Shown: positions 52,229 through 62,466, counted from the stretch's first letter. The stretch is 64,000 bases of DNA from an uncultured Eubacteriales bacterium (GCA_949031345.1 CARNVA010000008.1:1-64000), one strand, 5' to 3'. Numbers and translations: made by a program. The notes: generated by a model not told the origin, from the sequence alone.

Positions 52229-53149
52229 ATGAATAATTTAGAACAAAAACTTTTTGAAAAATTGACCGATTTACATAAAGTGCCAAGTGGCGCTTTTAAT
52301 CTCCGAAAAAATGGTCAAGCGCAGGCACGGGTGTCCACCAAAGAAATTGATATTGTTCCTAAACAAGACAAAAGCGGAATTGACATCATTGTCAAGCCAA
52401 ATGTGGTGGGGAAAAGCATTCACATCCCCGTCATAATTACGGTAGGCGGACTAAGTGACCTTGTCTATAACGATTTCTATATCGGCGAAAATTCTGATGT
52501 GGTAATTGTCGCTGGCTGTGGCATACATAATGCCACCTGCAAGACAAGCATGCACAACGGCATACACAGCTTTCATCTTGGAAAAAACAGCAAAGTCAAA
52601 TATATTGAAAGGCACATTGGCGAGGGCGAAGGAAGCGGCGGCAAGATTTTAAATCCTGTCACTGATATCACCTTAAAAGAAGGCTCTGAAATGGTTATGG
52701 AGACCACTCAGCTTGGCGGAGTAACTTCAACTGTAAGAAAAACTAAGGCAAAGATATATGACAGAGCTAAGCTTACTGTTCAAGAGAATGTTTTGACAAC
52801 TGACGAACAAACGGCAAAAACTGAGTTTAAGGTCACCCTGCTTGGAAAAGGAAGCGGCGTTGAGGTAGTCAGCCACAGCGTTGCACGAGACAACTCTGTC
52901 CAAGAATTTAAATCTGATGTAATTGGCAAAAACGAATGTTTCGGCCATGTTGAATGTGATGGAATACTTCTTGACAATGCAAGAATAATTTCTCAGCCAA
53001 AAGTGGATGCCATCTGCAAAGATGCCGCACTTGTACACGAAGCTGCGATTGGAAAGATTGCCGGAGATGAGCTTGTCAAACTTATGACGCTTGGCCTTAG
53101 TCAAAAAGAGGCAGAAGAGGTGATAATACAAGGCTTCTTACTTGGCTGA
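52229..53149 (+). CDS. SufB/SufD-family scaffold protein
   Basis: 306 residues, beta-helix core typical of SufB/SufD (HIPVIITVGG, VVIVAGCGIHN, HNGIHSFHLGKNSKVKYIERHIGEG, C-terminal IGKIAGDELVKLMTLGLSQKEAEEVIIQGFLLG). Shorter than the usual 400-480 residues, lacking the long N-terminal region. With only SufC beside it, this looks like the minimal SufC-SufBD system; no sufS or sufU lies in the window. Confidence 0.9.
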   Translation: MNNLEQKLFEKLTDLHKVPSGAFNLRKNGQAQARVSTKEIDIVPKQDKSGIDIIVKPNVVGKSIHIPVIITVGGLSDLVYNDFYIGENSDVVIVAGCGIHNATCKTSMHNGIHSFHLGKNSKVKYIERHIGEGEGSGGKILNPVTDITLKEGSEMVMETTQLGGVTSTVRKTKAKIYDRAKLTVQENVLTTDEQTAKTEFKVTLLGKGSGVEVVSHSVARDNSVQEFKSDVIGKNECFGHVECDGILLDNARIISQPKVDAICKDAALVHEAAIGKIAGDELVKLMTLGLSQKEAEEVIIQGFLLG

Positions 53150-53291
53150 AACTCTTGACTTCTACGCTGAAAGACTTATTTTCTTACCATTAAAATATTT
53201 TTCTTAATGGATTTAAATAATTTTAATTGCGTTTAAATCTTGTTTTTTAAATTATAAAACTTAATTTTTATATGGCTGAAATATCAAAAAC

Positions 53292-53323
53292 AAAAAAAGC
53301 ATGAAATCAATCATGCTTTTTTT
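53292..53323. terminator. Bidirectional terminator
   Basis: AAAAAGCATGA / TCATGCTTTTT with A and T runs on both sides, between the converging suf operon and the 53322-54149 gene. Confidence 0.85.
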
Positions 53324-54149
53324 AGTCCATGTATAAATCATCCAAATTGATGTAGTCATCACCGTCTATTGACTGGTCGTTTTTAAGCTTTTGCTCATCG
53401 TCAACACTTGTTTGTTTGTCATCAATGCTTGAAAGCTCTTCTTCGTCATCGTCATCGTCAAAGACTTTAATTCCGCCCTCAGCACAAAGGCCTGCCCTAT
53501 GTTTTGCAAGCATATTTAATGTCCTTGCTGCCATTTCATAATTATTTTTTTCTATTTCTATCTGTCTATCAATGTTTGCAATGGCATTTTTTATATAATA
53601 ATCTCGAATTTCATTTGCATATCCAGCGCCAAAAATGCATTTAAATATCTTTCTCATGCCACCAACAAGCCCTTTATCCTGATAACAACACTGTAAAACT
53701 TCATCCGCTGTTGGAATTTCATCCGCTTCATAATAGTCATTTTGATAATAAATATTAAAGCTGTCATTATCACTTCTTACATACCAGTCAAAATCTGCTC
53801 CTTTCTCATCTGCCTTTCTATAACTCTTACTATTTTCCGAAGATCTCAGCAATGGATTATAGATATACATATTGGCAAATCTCACACGCCAAATATTGTT
53901 ATCGTCCTCATTGAAATTGGTGTTACCTTTTTCCAGCTGCAGCTTAAGATTTGAAAGACCAAGCTCATGCAGCTCATCTTTTTTAGCATCTTTTTCATTA
54001 GCGAAAAAGATTTCAAGCCCAGCTTCCTTATGCTTATAGCCCTTATTGTGAAATTTGGCATAAATTATGACATATTCTTCGCCTATATCAGAATAAATCT
54101 TTCTGCCAAGCAATTCATCTGGATTTAATTTGCTAAAATATTTATTCAT
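53322..54149 (-). CDS. Hypothetical protein with acidic tail
   Basis: 275 residues. The segment NNIWRVRFANMYIYNPLLRSSEN recalls the scaffold of DUF6273-like parts of the MoxR proteins, but weakly. Then a helical region (about 180-220) and a D/E-rich tail (VFDDDDDEEELSS). No signal peptide or membrane span. Function unknown. Confidence 0.7.
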   Translation of the reverse strand: MNKYFSKLNPDELLGRKIYSDIGEEYVIIYAKFHNKGYKHKEAGLEIFFANEKDAKKDELHELGLSNLKLQLEKGNTNFNEDDNNIWRVRFANMYIYNPLLRSSENSKSYRKADEKGADFDWYVRSDNDSFNIYYQNDYYEADEIPTADEVLQCCYQDKGLVGGMRKIFKCIFGAGYANEIRDYYIKNAIANIDRQIEIEKNNYEMAARTLNMLAKHRAGLCAEGGIKVFDDDDDEEELSSIDDKQTSVDDEQKLKNDQSIDGDDYINLDDLYMD

Positions 54150-54232
54150 ATTTTCTCCCTGCCAACTTAATCAAAGCTGGAATAATTTCAAATTAAATAT
54201 ATCATAATTCTCTCATTTTGTCAATAACGCCG

Positions 54233-55468
54233 TCATTTGCGTTCTAAAATCACCACCGTCTCATATTCGCCCGTACAGGCAAACATATCAAACAAAACAA
54301 CCTCTTTAATCTTATATTCAACAAGCCGACCTAAATCTCGTACCAGCGTTGCACTGTTGCAAGAAATATAGATAAGTTGATTGCAATTTTTATAATTCAA
54401 AGCCTGACAAACTTTCGCATCCAGCCCGGCTCTTGGCGGGTCAACAATGATTGCATCGCCCTCAACCCTTGGAAGCACCTCACTGCAATCACCCTGCATA
54501 TTGGTGAGAAAAAACAAACTATTCTCTTCTTTAAGCCTCTCGGCATCCTTATGTTCACTTTCTCCAAGCTCAATTCCAATCACACGATATCCCAAATTTG
54601 AAAGAAAACCGCTAAGCACGCCCGCGCCGCTATAACAATTTAAAACAACCTTACCTTGTAATTTTTTTGCCACAAATTGATAAAGCTTGCCCCCAACAAA
54701 TTTATTCACCTGATGAAAACTATTTGGCAAAAACTTGCATTTAAGGCCATGCTCTTCGCTTTCAAGATACTCCTGCCCCATGCAATAAAAAAGCTTCCCT
54801 TTGAAACTTTCATAAATGACACACTTTGCGCCAAGCATCAAGAAAACACCTTGATAATTTATCTTTCCCTGCTCTTTCTTGCAATAAAAGATTATGCCCA
54901 GACTTTCGCCCTCTTGTCGCAAAACAACTTCGCTGTAAAAATTGAAAAGCTTTTGCGCGGAAATAAAGCGGTTTAAAGTTTCAATTGCCGCGTTCATCTC
55001 CTCACTTACAAGCAAACACTTTTCTATGCCAATTGCCTCATGACTGCACCTTTCTCTTAAAGCCAAGCCATTTCTACCTACAATCAGCCTTATCTTGTTT
55101 CGATAGCCATATCGCTCATCACTTGGCTCTATTGCAATTTCACCATCATAGCCCACCTTTTTCAACTGGTTTGCCAAAAGCTCTTTTTTAATATCCAGCT
55201 CATTTTGATAGCTTGTATGTTGATAGCTGCAGCCCCCGCATCTTCCAAAATAACGACAAGGCGCAACCTCTCGTTTATCACTTGCTTTAAGCACTTTTTT
55301 AAGCTTTCCTCGATAAAAAGAAGAATGCTCATCTACAAACTCAATCTCCACCCTCTCGCCGCGAAGAGCGTAAGGCACAAACACTACCTTTCCGTCAAGC
55401 CTGCCAACTCCTTCGCCATCATAACCATATCCTTCAATAGCACAATCAAACTTGCCTCTCTTATCCAT
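54233..55468 (-). CDS. RlmD/RumA-type rRNA (uracil-5)-methyltransferase
   Basis: 411 residues. N-terminal TRAM domain (EGYGYDGEGVGRLDGKVVFVPYALRGE), Fe-S cluster cysteines in CRYFGRCGGCSYQH plus a later Cys, SAM-binding NCYSGAGVLSG, DPPRAGLD and the catalytic Cys in YISCNSATLVRDL. It methylates C5 of a uridine in 23S rRNA (U1939-type, or both U747 and U1939 as RlmCD). GAGAGG lies about 11 bases before the ATG. Confidence 0.93.
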   Translation of the reverse strand: MDKRGKFDCAIEGYGYDGEGVGRLDGKVVFVPYALRGERVEIEFVDEHSSFYRGKLKKVLKASDKREVAPCRYFGRCGGCSYQHTSYQNELDIKKELLANQLKKVGYDGEIAIEPSDERYGYRNKIRLIVGRNGLALRERCSHEAIGIEKCLLVSEEMNAAIETLNRFISAQKLFNFYSEVVLRQEGESLGIIFYCKKEQGKINYQGVFLMLGAKCVIYESFKGKLFYCMGQEYLESEEHGLKCKFLPNSFHQVNKFVGGKLYQFVAKKLQGKVVLNCYSGAGVLSGFLSNLGYRVIGIELGESEHKDAERLKEENSLFFLTNMQGDCSEVLPRVEGDAIIVDPPRAGLDAKVCQALNYKNCNQLIYISCNSATLVRDLGRLVEYKIKEVVLFDMFACTGEYETVVILERK

Positions 55469-55627
55469 ACAAAAACTGCCTCTCCCAAATATTTCAAATA
55501 GTTTTTTTAAAAGGAAGCTTTTCTGCTTAGTTAAACACGAAAACCTTCACCACTATATAAATATTAAATGCTTGAAATCTTAAGTTTCAAAATTTAAAAC
55601 ATTCATAATTTAAGCTTGGCTTAATTT

Positions 55628-56233
55628 TTAGTCCTGTCTATTCGCACTAAAATACTCAAGTTTGTTTTCAATCACTCGCAAGATTTCCTCTCTGCCAAGC
55701 CCATTTTCAGAGCTGCTTGCAAGAAAAATTTCCTCTCTTAAAGAAAGCTCTTTCGCAATCGCACTTACACTTTGCTTAATCTTGCTCTTTGCAAGCTTGT
55801 CAGCCTTAGTGACAATAATTGAAAAGGGAATGTTGTAATAAATCAAAAACTTAATCATCTGCCTATCTTGCTCTGTTGGCTTATGCCTTATATCAAGCAA
55901 AACAAAAACATTGACAAGTGATTTCGACTCTGTAAGGTAATCACCTAAAATTGACGACCAAACATCAAGCTGCCCCTTGCCAACTTTTGCAAAGCCATAG
56001 CCTGGCAGGTCAACAATTCTGAAATTGTCATTTATGTCAAAATAATTTATCATCTTTGTCTTGCCCGGCGTAGCCGAGGTTTTTGCCAAACCTTTAACCT
56101 TAACTATGCTGTTGATAAGCGAAGACTTGCCAACATTACTGCGACCAACAAACGCAAACTCTGGCACTCCATCATCAATAATGTTGTTTTTATTTACAAC
56201 ACTTGTTTTATACACTGCTTTTTTAATAATCAT
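55628..56233 (-). CDS. ysxC: Ribosome-biogenesis GTPase YsxC/EngB
   Basis: 201 residues: G1 GRSNVGKSS, G2 in TSATPGKT, G3 DLPGYGFA, G4 TKADK and G5 SSENG, all in EngB order. It helps 50S subunit assembly. No clear Shine-Dalgarno before the ATG. Confidence 0.95.
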   Translation of the reverse strand: MIIKKAVYKTSVVNKNNIIDDGVPEFAFVGRSNVGKSSLINSIVKVKGLAKTSATPGKTKMINYFDINDNFRIVDLPGYGFAKVGKGQLDVWSSILGDYLTESKSLVNVFVLLDIRHKPTEQDRQMIKFLIYYNIPFSIIVTKADKLAKSKIKQSVSAIAKELSLREEIFLASSSENGLGREEILRVIENKLEYFSANRQD

Positions 56234-56328
56234 GATTTAATAATAACATAACTAAAACAAAAGTGCAAACTAAAGCACACTAAAAGCGCCGATTGCTTTA
56301 ATTTTATTCCGATTGCTTATTATAAAAC

Positions 56329-56363
56329 AAAAAAACTCCATACAAATCGTATAGAGTTTTTTT
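56329..56363 (-). terminator. Terminator of the 56371-57690 gene
   Basis: Stem AAAAACTC-ATAC / GTAT-GAGTTTTT with one mismatch and a T run on the minus strand. Confidence 0.8.
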
Positions 56364-56370
56364 ATTATTT

Positions 56371-57690
56371 TTATTCATAGATAAATGTTATAACAATATC
56401 TAAATGCGTTGTAATATCTTGGCCATGGCTTCCTTGAAGGAAATCAAGAAGATATTTGAAAGTAAATCCTTCTCCAATGCCTCGACTTTCTTCCATTATA
56501 AATCCAGTATTGCCAACAGCAAGTTTAACCTCATTTTTGAATGTAACTTTGTTGCCATTTTCATCTTCGAAATCAGAGTATCCTAAACTGTTGTATACAT
56601 CAAGCACCTCAGCGTTAAGATCGAAAGTATCTTCAGCTTCAGTATCTTCAAAAGTAACATTTTCAATTGTTTGTTCAACTACAATTCTCTGGCCATTTCT
56701 TAATGCAGTCACTGATAAGTCTACCATGCCACCCGCTTCTTCTACATACTCTGGTTTTACAGCAGCGAAAGTGAATGTGTGACCTCTATACAAGCTCTTC
56801 CAAACAGCAACAGCATCAACAGTAGTTTCTTCGCCAGCAGCGATTGCATTGCCAAGACCTATAAATGTATCGTTTGATTTGTCATAGTTGTAAACTTTGC
56901 CATTGAATTCAATTCCTGCAAGCTCATAACCTTCTCTTTCAACTTGACCCATATAGCTTGTAAAGCCAGTCTTTGTGTTGTATTCGATTGTCTTGATATT
57001 GTTTGGTTGAAGTTTGTTGAACGCAACATTTACTGTATAAGTAACATATTCTTGAGCGCCCCAAGCAGCTTCAAGCACAATATTTGCCTCGTTTTCAACA
57101 TCGTCGAAAGTTGCATAGTAATATTTCTTACCAGCAAGCTCACCTTCAGCACCTTTAATCTTCCAACCTAAGAAATATAAATCTTCAGTGTTTGAAGCAG
57201 GTCTTTCAAGTTTTTCTCCATATTCAACAGTTTGAGTTGGGAAGTTGATATCAGTTACGCCATCTGCACCCTTGCCTGAATAATTTACAGTAAATTTCTT
57301 AAGGTCAGCAACGGCAGAGATTTTTGTATCTCCCTTGATGTCAAATGTGTAAGTGATTTTTGTTTCAACAGCTTTGTCAGTTTCAACATTATAGTTTCCA
57401 ACATACCAGCCTTTAAACTCATAGCCAGTTGCTTGATATTCAAGTGTAACTTCAGAATATTTGCCAATTTGCAAAACATTCTTGTCTTGAACTTTGCCAT
57501 TAACTTTGACAACGACTTTGTGATTTACATTTTCATTTTCTTTTTCTGCTTCACTTTCCCTGCTTGCATCAGCGATAGTAAGTGTGCAGCCAACAGCTTC
57601 AGTCACGCCAATAGCAGCACCAACAACGCTGACCATAAGCAAAACAACTAAAGCACAAACAGATAATATTTTTACTAAATGTTTAGACAT
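56371..57690 (-). CDS. Exported InlB-type repeat protein
   Basis: 439 residues from the ATG at 57690, with GGAGGG upstream; an earlier in-frame start at 57738 lacks one and would put 16 residues before the signal. Signal peptide about 1-31 (ILSVCALVVLLMVSVVGAA). InlB-like modules at about 85-135 (GYEFKGWYVG), 140-215 (LYFLGWKI) and 220-300 (GYELAGIEF). The C-terminal 120 residues are a different, acidic beta domain. No sortase motif seen, so it may be secreted or held by another anchor. Confidence 0.85.
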   Translation of the reverse strand: MSKHLVKILSVCALVVLLMVSVVGAAIGVTEAVGCTLTIADASRESEAEKENENVNHKVVVKVNGKVQDKNVLQIGKYSEVTLEYQATGYEFKGWYVGNYNVETDKAVETKITYTFDIKGDTKISAVADLKKFTVNYSGKGADGVTDINFPTQTVEYGEKLERPASNTEDLYFLGWKIKGAEGELAGKKYYYATFDDVENEANIVLEAAWGAQEYVTYTVNVAFNKLQPNNIKTIEYNTKTGFTSYMGQVEREGYELAGIEFNGKVYNYDKSNDTFIGLGNAIAAGEETTVDAVAVWKSLYRGHTFTFAAVKPEYVEEAGGMVDLSVTALRNGQRIVVEQTIENVTFEDTEAEDTFDLNAEVLDVYNSLGYSDFEDENGNKVTFKNEVKLAVGNTGFIMEESRGIGEGFTFKYLLDFLQGSHGQDITTHLDIVITFIYE

Positions 57691-58059
57691 AATCCCTCCA
57701 TGTAAACTCATTATAACACAATCGAAATATTTTTTCAATAGCTTAAGTAAAACTTTTTTAAATTTATCAAAACTATTGTGGCATTTTTTGGACGATGCTT
57801 AAAAATTTTTCCACTTTTAGTCTATTTAGTCTATGCAATTTAAACTTTTCGTATACTTTTGCAATAGCTTTGTCCCCTTTTATAAGCCAGACTATCGCGT
57901 AAAATAGAAAAACTCACTCATATTTATAATGATTATATATAATTTATATTATTTATATATAATATATACTTGCTTTCAGAAACAAAAACCATTAAAAATT
58001 CCAGTTTTTCTTTTTAAAATATCACACCAAAAAGCAAAAAGATTTTTAAGCATTTCGAT
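57691..58059. other. Intergenic AT-rich region
   Basis: About 370 bases; T- and A-rich with a TATATAAT-repetitive block near 57940-57970. No gene or clear terminator seen. Confidence 0.45.
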
Positions 58060-58731
58060 TTATTTCTCCACCAAAACAAAACTCTCATCAATCATCGAAA
58101 ACAACTTTTCATTTTTTAAGTTTCCATTAAGCCAAATAGACACCCAGTGCTTCTTGTTCATGTGATAACCTTTAAAAATGTTTTCATTGTCAACAAGTCC
58201 GTCAAGTGCATCTGGCTTAACCCTTACATTTATAACCTCAATAAGCTCATTTCCGTCAAGGCCAAGCTTGCATTTGGGCAGCTTTAAAAGAGCGACAAAC
58301 CATTTTCTATTGTCAGCCCTGCGAAAGACTGAATATTCCGGAAATTTTTTCCAAAGAAACTCTGGCTTGCATTTATATCTTTCGTCAATATAATCAACAA
58401 TCGCCCTCGCCTGACTTGACTTATAAATATTATCGCAAAAACATTCTTCTGCCAAATTTTTCAAAAGCTGTATATAATGCTCTCTTACCATATTTGAAAA
58501 ACTGCCGCCACCTTCACTTAAAAAAAGCGTGTAAGGCTCTCCAGTTGATAGATCCACAACTTCAGTAAAGATGTTTTCCTCTTGGTCTATGGTTATTCCC
58601 AGCTGAAACTGGTCATCAAAAAATTTAACAAAATATCTATACTTGCCTTCCTTGTAAATAAAGCCAAAAGCCCTCAACTTGTCAAAATCGACCTTCTTAT
58701 TTTTAAAAATCTGCAATAAAATGCTGTTCAT
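58060..58731 (-). CDS. MmcQ/YjbR-family protein
   Basis: 223 residues. The C-terminal about 100 residues match the MmcQ/YjbR (CyaY-like) fold: KFPEYSVFRRADNRKWFVALL, EVINVRVKPD and GYHMNKKHWVSIWLNG. The N-terminal half is a related extension. Often DNA-binding or uncharacterised. AGAGGTG before the ATG. Confidence 0.82.
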   Translation of the reverse strand: MNSILLQIFKNKKVDFDKLRAFGFIYKEGKYRYFVKFFDDQFQLGITIDQEENIFTEVVDLSTGEPYTLFLSEGGGSFSNMVREHYIQLLKNLAEECFCDNIYKSSQARAIVDYIDERYKCKPEFLWKKFPEYSVFRRADNRKWFVALLKLPKCKLGLDGNELIEVINVRVKPDALDGLVDNENIFKGYHMNKKHWVSIWLNGNLKNEKLFSMIDESFVLVEK

Positions 58732-59088
58732 TAAAACACCTCTTTAACACGCTTCAGCATACACTCAATAAAATTGAACGATATCTGCTATTGCCCCAGT
58801 ATTTAAAATCATAATTTCTCATCTGTAGCGCAACTTGTTAAACCTAAAAAATCTTTCTCAATTAAAATCTTTCAGTCATTTTTTAATTAAAACTTCAAGA
58901 ATTTAAATCACACAGTCCTTTAAAAATCGGTTTAATTTTACCGCTTTAATTTTATCACCAACCAACAATAATAGGCAAATAAAATTGTCAAAGCAATCAA
59001 ATACAACAGCAAAAAGCTTAAAAAATAAATAAAACTGCAAAACTGAAAGGAAGAAAAGGAAGAATTTAAAAATTTTTCAATAAAAATG
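58732..59088. other. Intergenic region before tRNA-Ala
   Basis: About 360 bases, AT-rich, no gene seen. The tRNA-Ala promoter follows at 59089. Confidence 0.45.
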
Positions 59089-59117
59089 TTGACAAAAAAA
59101 AAGAAATATGCTAATAT
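59089..59117 (+). promoter_or_regulatory. tRNA-Ala promoter
   Basis: TTGACA, 17-nt spacer of mostly A, TAATAT, ending 11 bases before the tRNA. Confidence 0.85.
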
Positions 59118-59128
59118 TTAAGAGCATT

Positions 59129-59205
59129 GGGGGATTAGCTCAGCTGGCTAGAGCGCCTGCCTTGCAAGCAGGAGGTCATCGGTTCGATTCCGATATTCTC
59201 CACCA
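59129..59205 (+). tRNA. tRNA-Ala(UGC)
   Basis: 77 nt with acceptor stem GGGGGAT/ATTCTCC (two G-U pairs), D stem GCTC/GAGC, anticodon loop CTTGCAA (TGC), T loop TTCGATT, encoded ACCA. Single gene with its own promoter and terminator, not next to an rRNA operon. Confidence 0.97.
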
Positions 59206-59210
59206 TAGTT

Positions 59211-59244
59211 AGTCTAAACTGAATTTTCGGTTTAGACCTTTTTT
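59211..59244 (+). terminator. tRNA-Ala terminator
   Basis: GTCTAAAC / GTTTAGAC hairpin with six T. Confidence 0.85.
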
Positions 59245-59402
59245 ATTCTATTTTGTTGCTTATAAGCATTCTAAAGTCTTAATTCATTAAAAGGCTTTAA
59301 TTACAACTTTTTCTTATATGATATGCTTGAATAAAGTGATATGTTGCTATATAATTATTCTAGATTTTTGATTGTGATATTTTCAAGATAAGAGGTATTT
59401 AA

Positions 59403-60158
59403 ATGAAAAAATTTGATTATAAAAAATTTTTGACAGTGACAAATATTTTAATGTTGCTAATTGTTATATTTTATATCTTTGACCATTATTTGCCATTACC
59501 TCAAAATTATACGGGATTTACTTGGGCAAGCAAAGACATAACGGCAGTCGACTATTTGCTTGGAAATTGCGGCGGTTTGCTGACCAATTATTTGGGTGTC
59601 GGCAAAGTCTTGAATTATAACAGCGGCGAAGTATATAGATATGTAACTCAGATGTTTCTTCATGGCCACCTGTTTCATTTAATTGGAAATTTAGTAGGGT
59701 TATATTTTATTGGCCATTATACTGAAAAGCGTTTCGGCTGGTGGCTGACCTGCATTATCTTCTTCACCGTTGGAATAACTGAGGCATTCATCACCGACCC
59801 CCTTTATCTAGCTATGGCACCATCAAAAGCGGAAGAATTGGCAAAATCTGTTTCTGTCGGTGCATCAGGCGGAATTTTCGGACTTGCAGGCGCTTCTCTT
59901 GCCGCACTGTTTTTCGACATAAAAAGTTTTAAACAAATCGATAAGCCCACTTTGATTGTCTCAATAATTTACGGAGTGCTGACAACCTATTTGGTAAGTT
60001 TTGGTTGGACGACCGTTTGTCACAATGTATCCTTAATTTTAGGCTTAACTGTGGGCGTAATAATCATATTGCCATTTTACTTATTAAAAAAAGGCAAATT
60101 CTCCCGAACAAACAATTCGATCACTCAAAATGATAACGATAAAAATTCATCCCTATAA
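59403..60158 (+). CDS. Rhomboid-family intramembrane serine protease
   Basis: 251 residues with about six membrane spans. HGHLFHLIGN (TM2), catalytic Ser in GASGGIFG (TM4) and a His in the last catalytic helix (TVCHNVSLILG) are the rhomboid set. It cuts membrane-anchored proteins within the bilayer. One span precedes the core at the N-terminus. AGAGGT before the ATG. Confidence 0.9.
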   Translation: MKKFDYKKFLTVTNILMLLIVIFYIFDHYLPLPQNYTGFTWASKDITAVDYLLGNCGGLLTNYLGVGKVLNYNSGEVYRYVTQMFLHGHLFHLIGNLVGLYFIGHYTEKRFGWWLTCIIFFTVGITEAFITDPLYLAMAPSKAEELAKSVSVGASGGIFGLAGASLAALFFDIKSFKQIDKPTLIVSIIYGVLTTYLVSFGWTTVCHNVSLILGLTVGVIIILPFYLLKKGKFSRTNNSITQNDNDKNSSL

Positions 60159-60250
60159 TCATCCGCTCTACTAAATAATACCAAACTATCATACCTTTAT
60201 ATTACACAAGCGTGCTTCAATATAGTTGAAACAAATGAATTATATAAATA

Positions 60251-60281
60251 AAAAAAGAGGATAAACATCCTCTCTTTTTTT
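60251..60281 (-). terminator. Terminator of the coiled-coil gene
   Basis: Minus-strand stem AGAGGAT / ATCCTCT with seven T; also lies past the rhomboid gene. Confidence 0.8.
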
Positions 60282-60288
60282 AATTTAT

Positions 60289-62409
60289 TTAGTTAAGCTC
60301 AGAAACTTCTTCAGCTTCAAGTGTAACATCCATTCCCAATTGTTTTCCAATTTCCTTTGCAAGAAGTGCTTTCATATCCTCTTCGCTTTCTGCAACAGTC
60401 ATTTTACCAAAATATGATTTTGATTTATTAACAATCTTTGTGCCGACAACTTTTCCGTCTTCGTTTCTAATAGCAACAAGTGCACTAGCTGTAATTGTTG
60501 TAGTCTTGCTTTTTTCATCATATCTTGAAGTGCAAGAATATTTAATTGAAGTAGCACCTTCAACAGTCTCGCCCTTCTCGTTGCTCATTTCACTGGTTTG
60601 ACCGTCCATGTTTGTAACAAGGTCTTTATCAAAAGCAGTAGCAGAAATTTGCCCTGGCACTAAGCCGTCCATCATTTGAGAAGTTGTAAGAACACTTACA
60701 TTTTTTTGCATTGTATAGTTTATAAGGTTGAAATATGGCTTTCTGTTACGGCCAACGCATTCAACTAGAATAGAAACTTCACCAGTATTCTTAACATATT
60801 CGTTTGAAACTACGCCTACAGCATAACCGCCCTTACCAGCATTGGCAAGTTTAGAGTTGTATTCCTTAATATCTTCTTTAGTAAACTCAACAGTAGATGT
60901 AGGAGCTTTCAAAATGTCTACAATTTCGCCGATTTCGCCCATAGAAACACCAGCACCATCAAGCATTGTAGAATAACCCTTTGAAGCATCATTCTTGTAA
61001 GAAACAAGTTGATCTTTCAGTTCTGTTATAAGCCCTTTAGTTTCCTCGGCTTTAGTGATGTTCATATCTGCTTTTGCCTGTTTAAAGTCATTTACAAGCC
61101 TAGCATAGTGACAGTCATTAGTAATGTTGCCATTGTTGTCATATTTAATGAAGTCTTCAGCATTAAGTCTTGCCTCTTGAACAGCTTTGTGACCTTCAGT
61201 CATTTCATTTTTGTCTACTTCTTTGTTGTTTTTAGAAGCGAAGTGTGCAAAAACCTCTTCTCCGCCAGCTTCGAAAATTCCACTAAGTCTTGAAGCATTT
61301 GTCTCAGTTTCAAGAATTGAATCATAACTTGTTTCAATAACTGAAGTGTCAGATTCCATAACTTGAACAATTCCAGACATAACTTCTGTATTTTCTTTGG
61401 CACCTTTTTCATTGATATATCCAGGAAGGAAAATCCCTGTAAGAGTTGCACCAATCATAATAAGTGATGCAGTAGTTGCAAGAACAGCTCTTCCAACTTT
61501 TGTGCTGATGAAGAATTCTTTTACATTTGATTTTGATTGCTCTTTCAAAATTTGTTCGATTTCTTGTTGTGGAGTTGCAAGGTCGCCTTTTTTAACACCT
61601 ACTTTTGAAGCAAGTTTTTGTCTGTATTGCCCTACAAGCTCTTTTCCACTTGGAGTTTTTGAAAATTCATTAAGGAAATCATTGTATTCATTAAGAATAT
61701 TGACCATGATAGTAGAATAAGCACTCTCATTCTTTTGAGGAGCAACAACCTGCTTGCCCTTGGCTTTTTCTTTTTCATATCTTTGCTTAGCAGTGTCATA
61801 TCTCTTGTCAAAGCTCTTTGCCTTGTCAACAGCTCTTCTAAGTTTTACGCCGTTTACATCGTTTGCAGTTTCGTTTGAAAGCATAGCGAAACGAGTTGCA
61901 AGCTTAGGGAAAACAATGTTGTTGAATACATGAGTGTAAACATCAACTTTTGTCATAAGCTCTCTCATTTCAAATTCTGACTTTTCAACTTCAACTTTTG
62001 CAGCAGCAATCTCTTTTGAAAGAGCAGCTTTCTCTTCTTCAGATTTAGCTTGCACCTGCTTAACTTCAGCCTTAGCAAGTTTAACTTCCTTTTGAAGATG
62101 TTCTTTTTGCTTTTGAGCAAGTCTGTATGCTTCTTTGTTATATTTATAGTCTTCTGCTTTTTGAGCAGCTTCAAGTTTACTACTTACTTCAACATAACGC
62201 TTTTCAAGCTCGCGTGCCTTTGCTTCCATTTCTTGCTTAATAAGAGCGGCTTCTTCCAAAAGTTTTTGCTTAGCAGAAGCATCTTCTTGTGCTAGAGCAA
62301 TAAGTTCTTCAGCTTCTTCGCCCCTCTTAAGAAGTTCTTCTTTTTCTCTTTCAAGGTCTTGAATTTGACCTGCCAAAAACTCTAAGTTTGCGTCCATATT
62401 GTTTGCCAT
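60289..62409 (-). CDS. Coiled-coil protein with one membrane span
   Basis: 706 residues. Residues about 10-160 form a long coiled coil rich in E, K, A and Q. A helical region follows, then one strong span at about 312-335 (AVLATTASLIMIGATLTGIFLPGY). About 370 residues beyond it include an N/T/K-rich region and a beta-rich end with a conserved-looking VGVVSNEYVKNTGEVSILVE. No family recognised. Topology would put the coiled coil inside and the C-terminal part outside. Good AAGGAGG site and a consensus promoter (62438-62466), so probably well expressed. Confidence 0.75.
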   Translation of the reverse strand: MANNMDANLEFLAGQIQDLEREKEELLKRGEEAEELIALAQEDASAKQKLLEEAALIKQEMEAKARELEKRYVEVSSKLEAAQKAEDYKYNKEAYRLAQKQKEHLQKEVKLAKAEVKQVQAKSEEEKAALSKEIAAAKVEVEKSEFEMRELMTKVDVYTHVFNNIVFPKLATRFAMLSNETANDVNGVKLRRAVDKAKSFDKRYDTAKQRYEKEKAKGKQVVAPQKNESAYSTIMVNILNEYNDFLNEFSKTPSGKELVGQYRQKLASKVGVKKGDLATPQQEIEQILKEQSKSNVKEFFISTKVGRAVLATTASLIMIGATLTGIFLPGYINEKGAKENTEVMSGIVQVMESDTSVIETSYDSILETETNASRLSGIFEAGGEEVFAHFASKNNKEVDKNEMTEGHKAVQEARLNAEDFIKYDNNGNITNDCHYARLVNDFKQAKADMNITKAEETKGLITELKDQLVSYKNDASKGYSTMLDGAGVSMGEIGEIVDILKAPTSTVEFTKEDIKEYNSKLANAGKGGYAVGVVSNEYVKNTGEVSILVECVGRNRKPYFNLINYTMQKNVSVLTTSQMMDGLVPGQISATAFDKDLVTNMDGQTSEMSNEKGETVEGATSIKYSCTSRYDEKSKTTTITASALVAIRNEDGKVVGTKIVNKSKSYFGKMTVAESEEDMKALLAKEIGKQLGMDVTLEAEEVSELN

Positions 62410-62437
62410 GAGTGTAATCCTCCTTTATCTTACTTAT

Positions 62438-62466
62438 ATTATACTCTAGAAAAAAAGAGATGTCAA
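62438..62466 (-). promoter_or_regulatory. Consensus promoter of the coiled-coil gene
   Basis: TTGACA (62461-62466), 17-nt spacer, TATAAT (62438-62443) on the minus strand. Confidence 0.9.
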
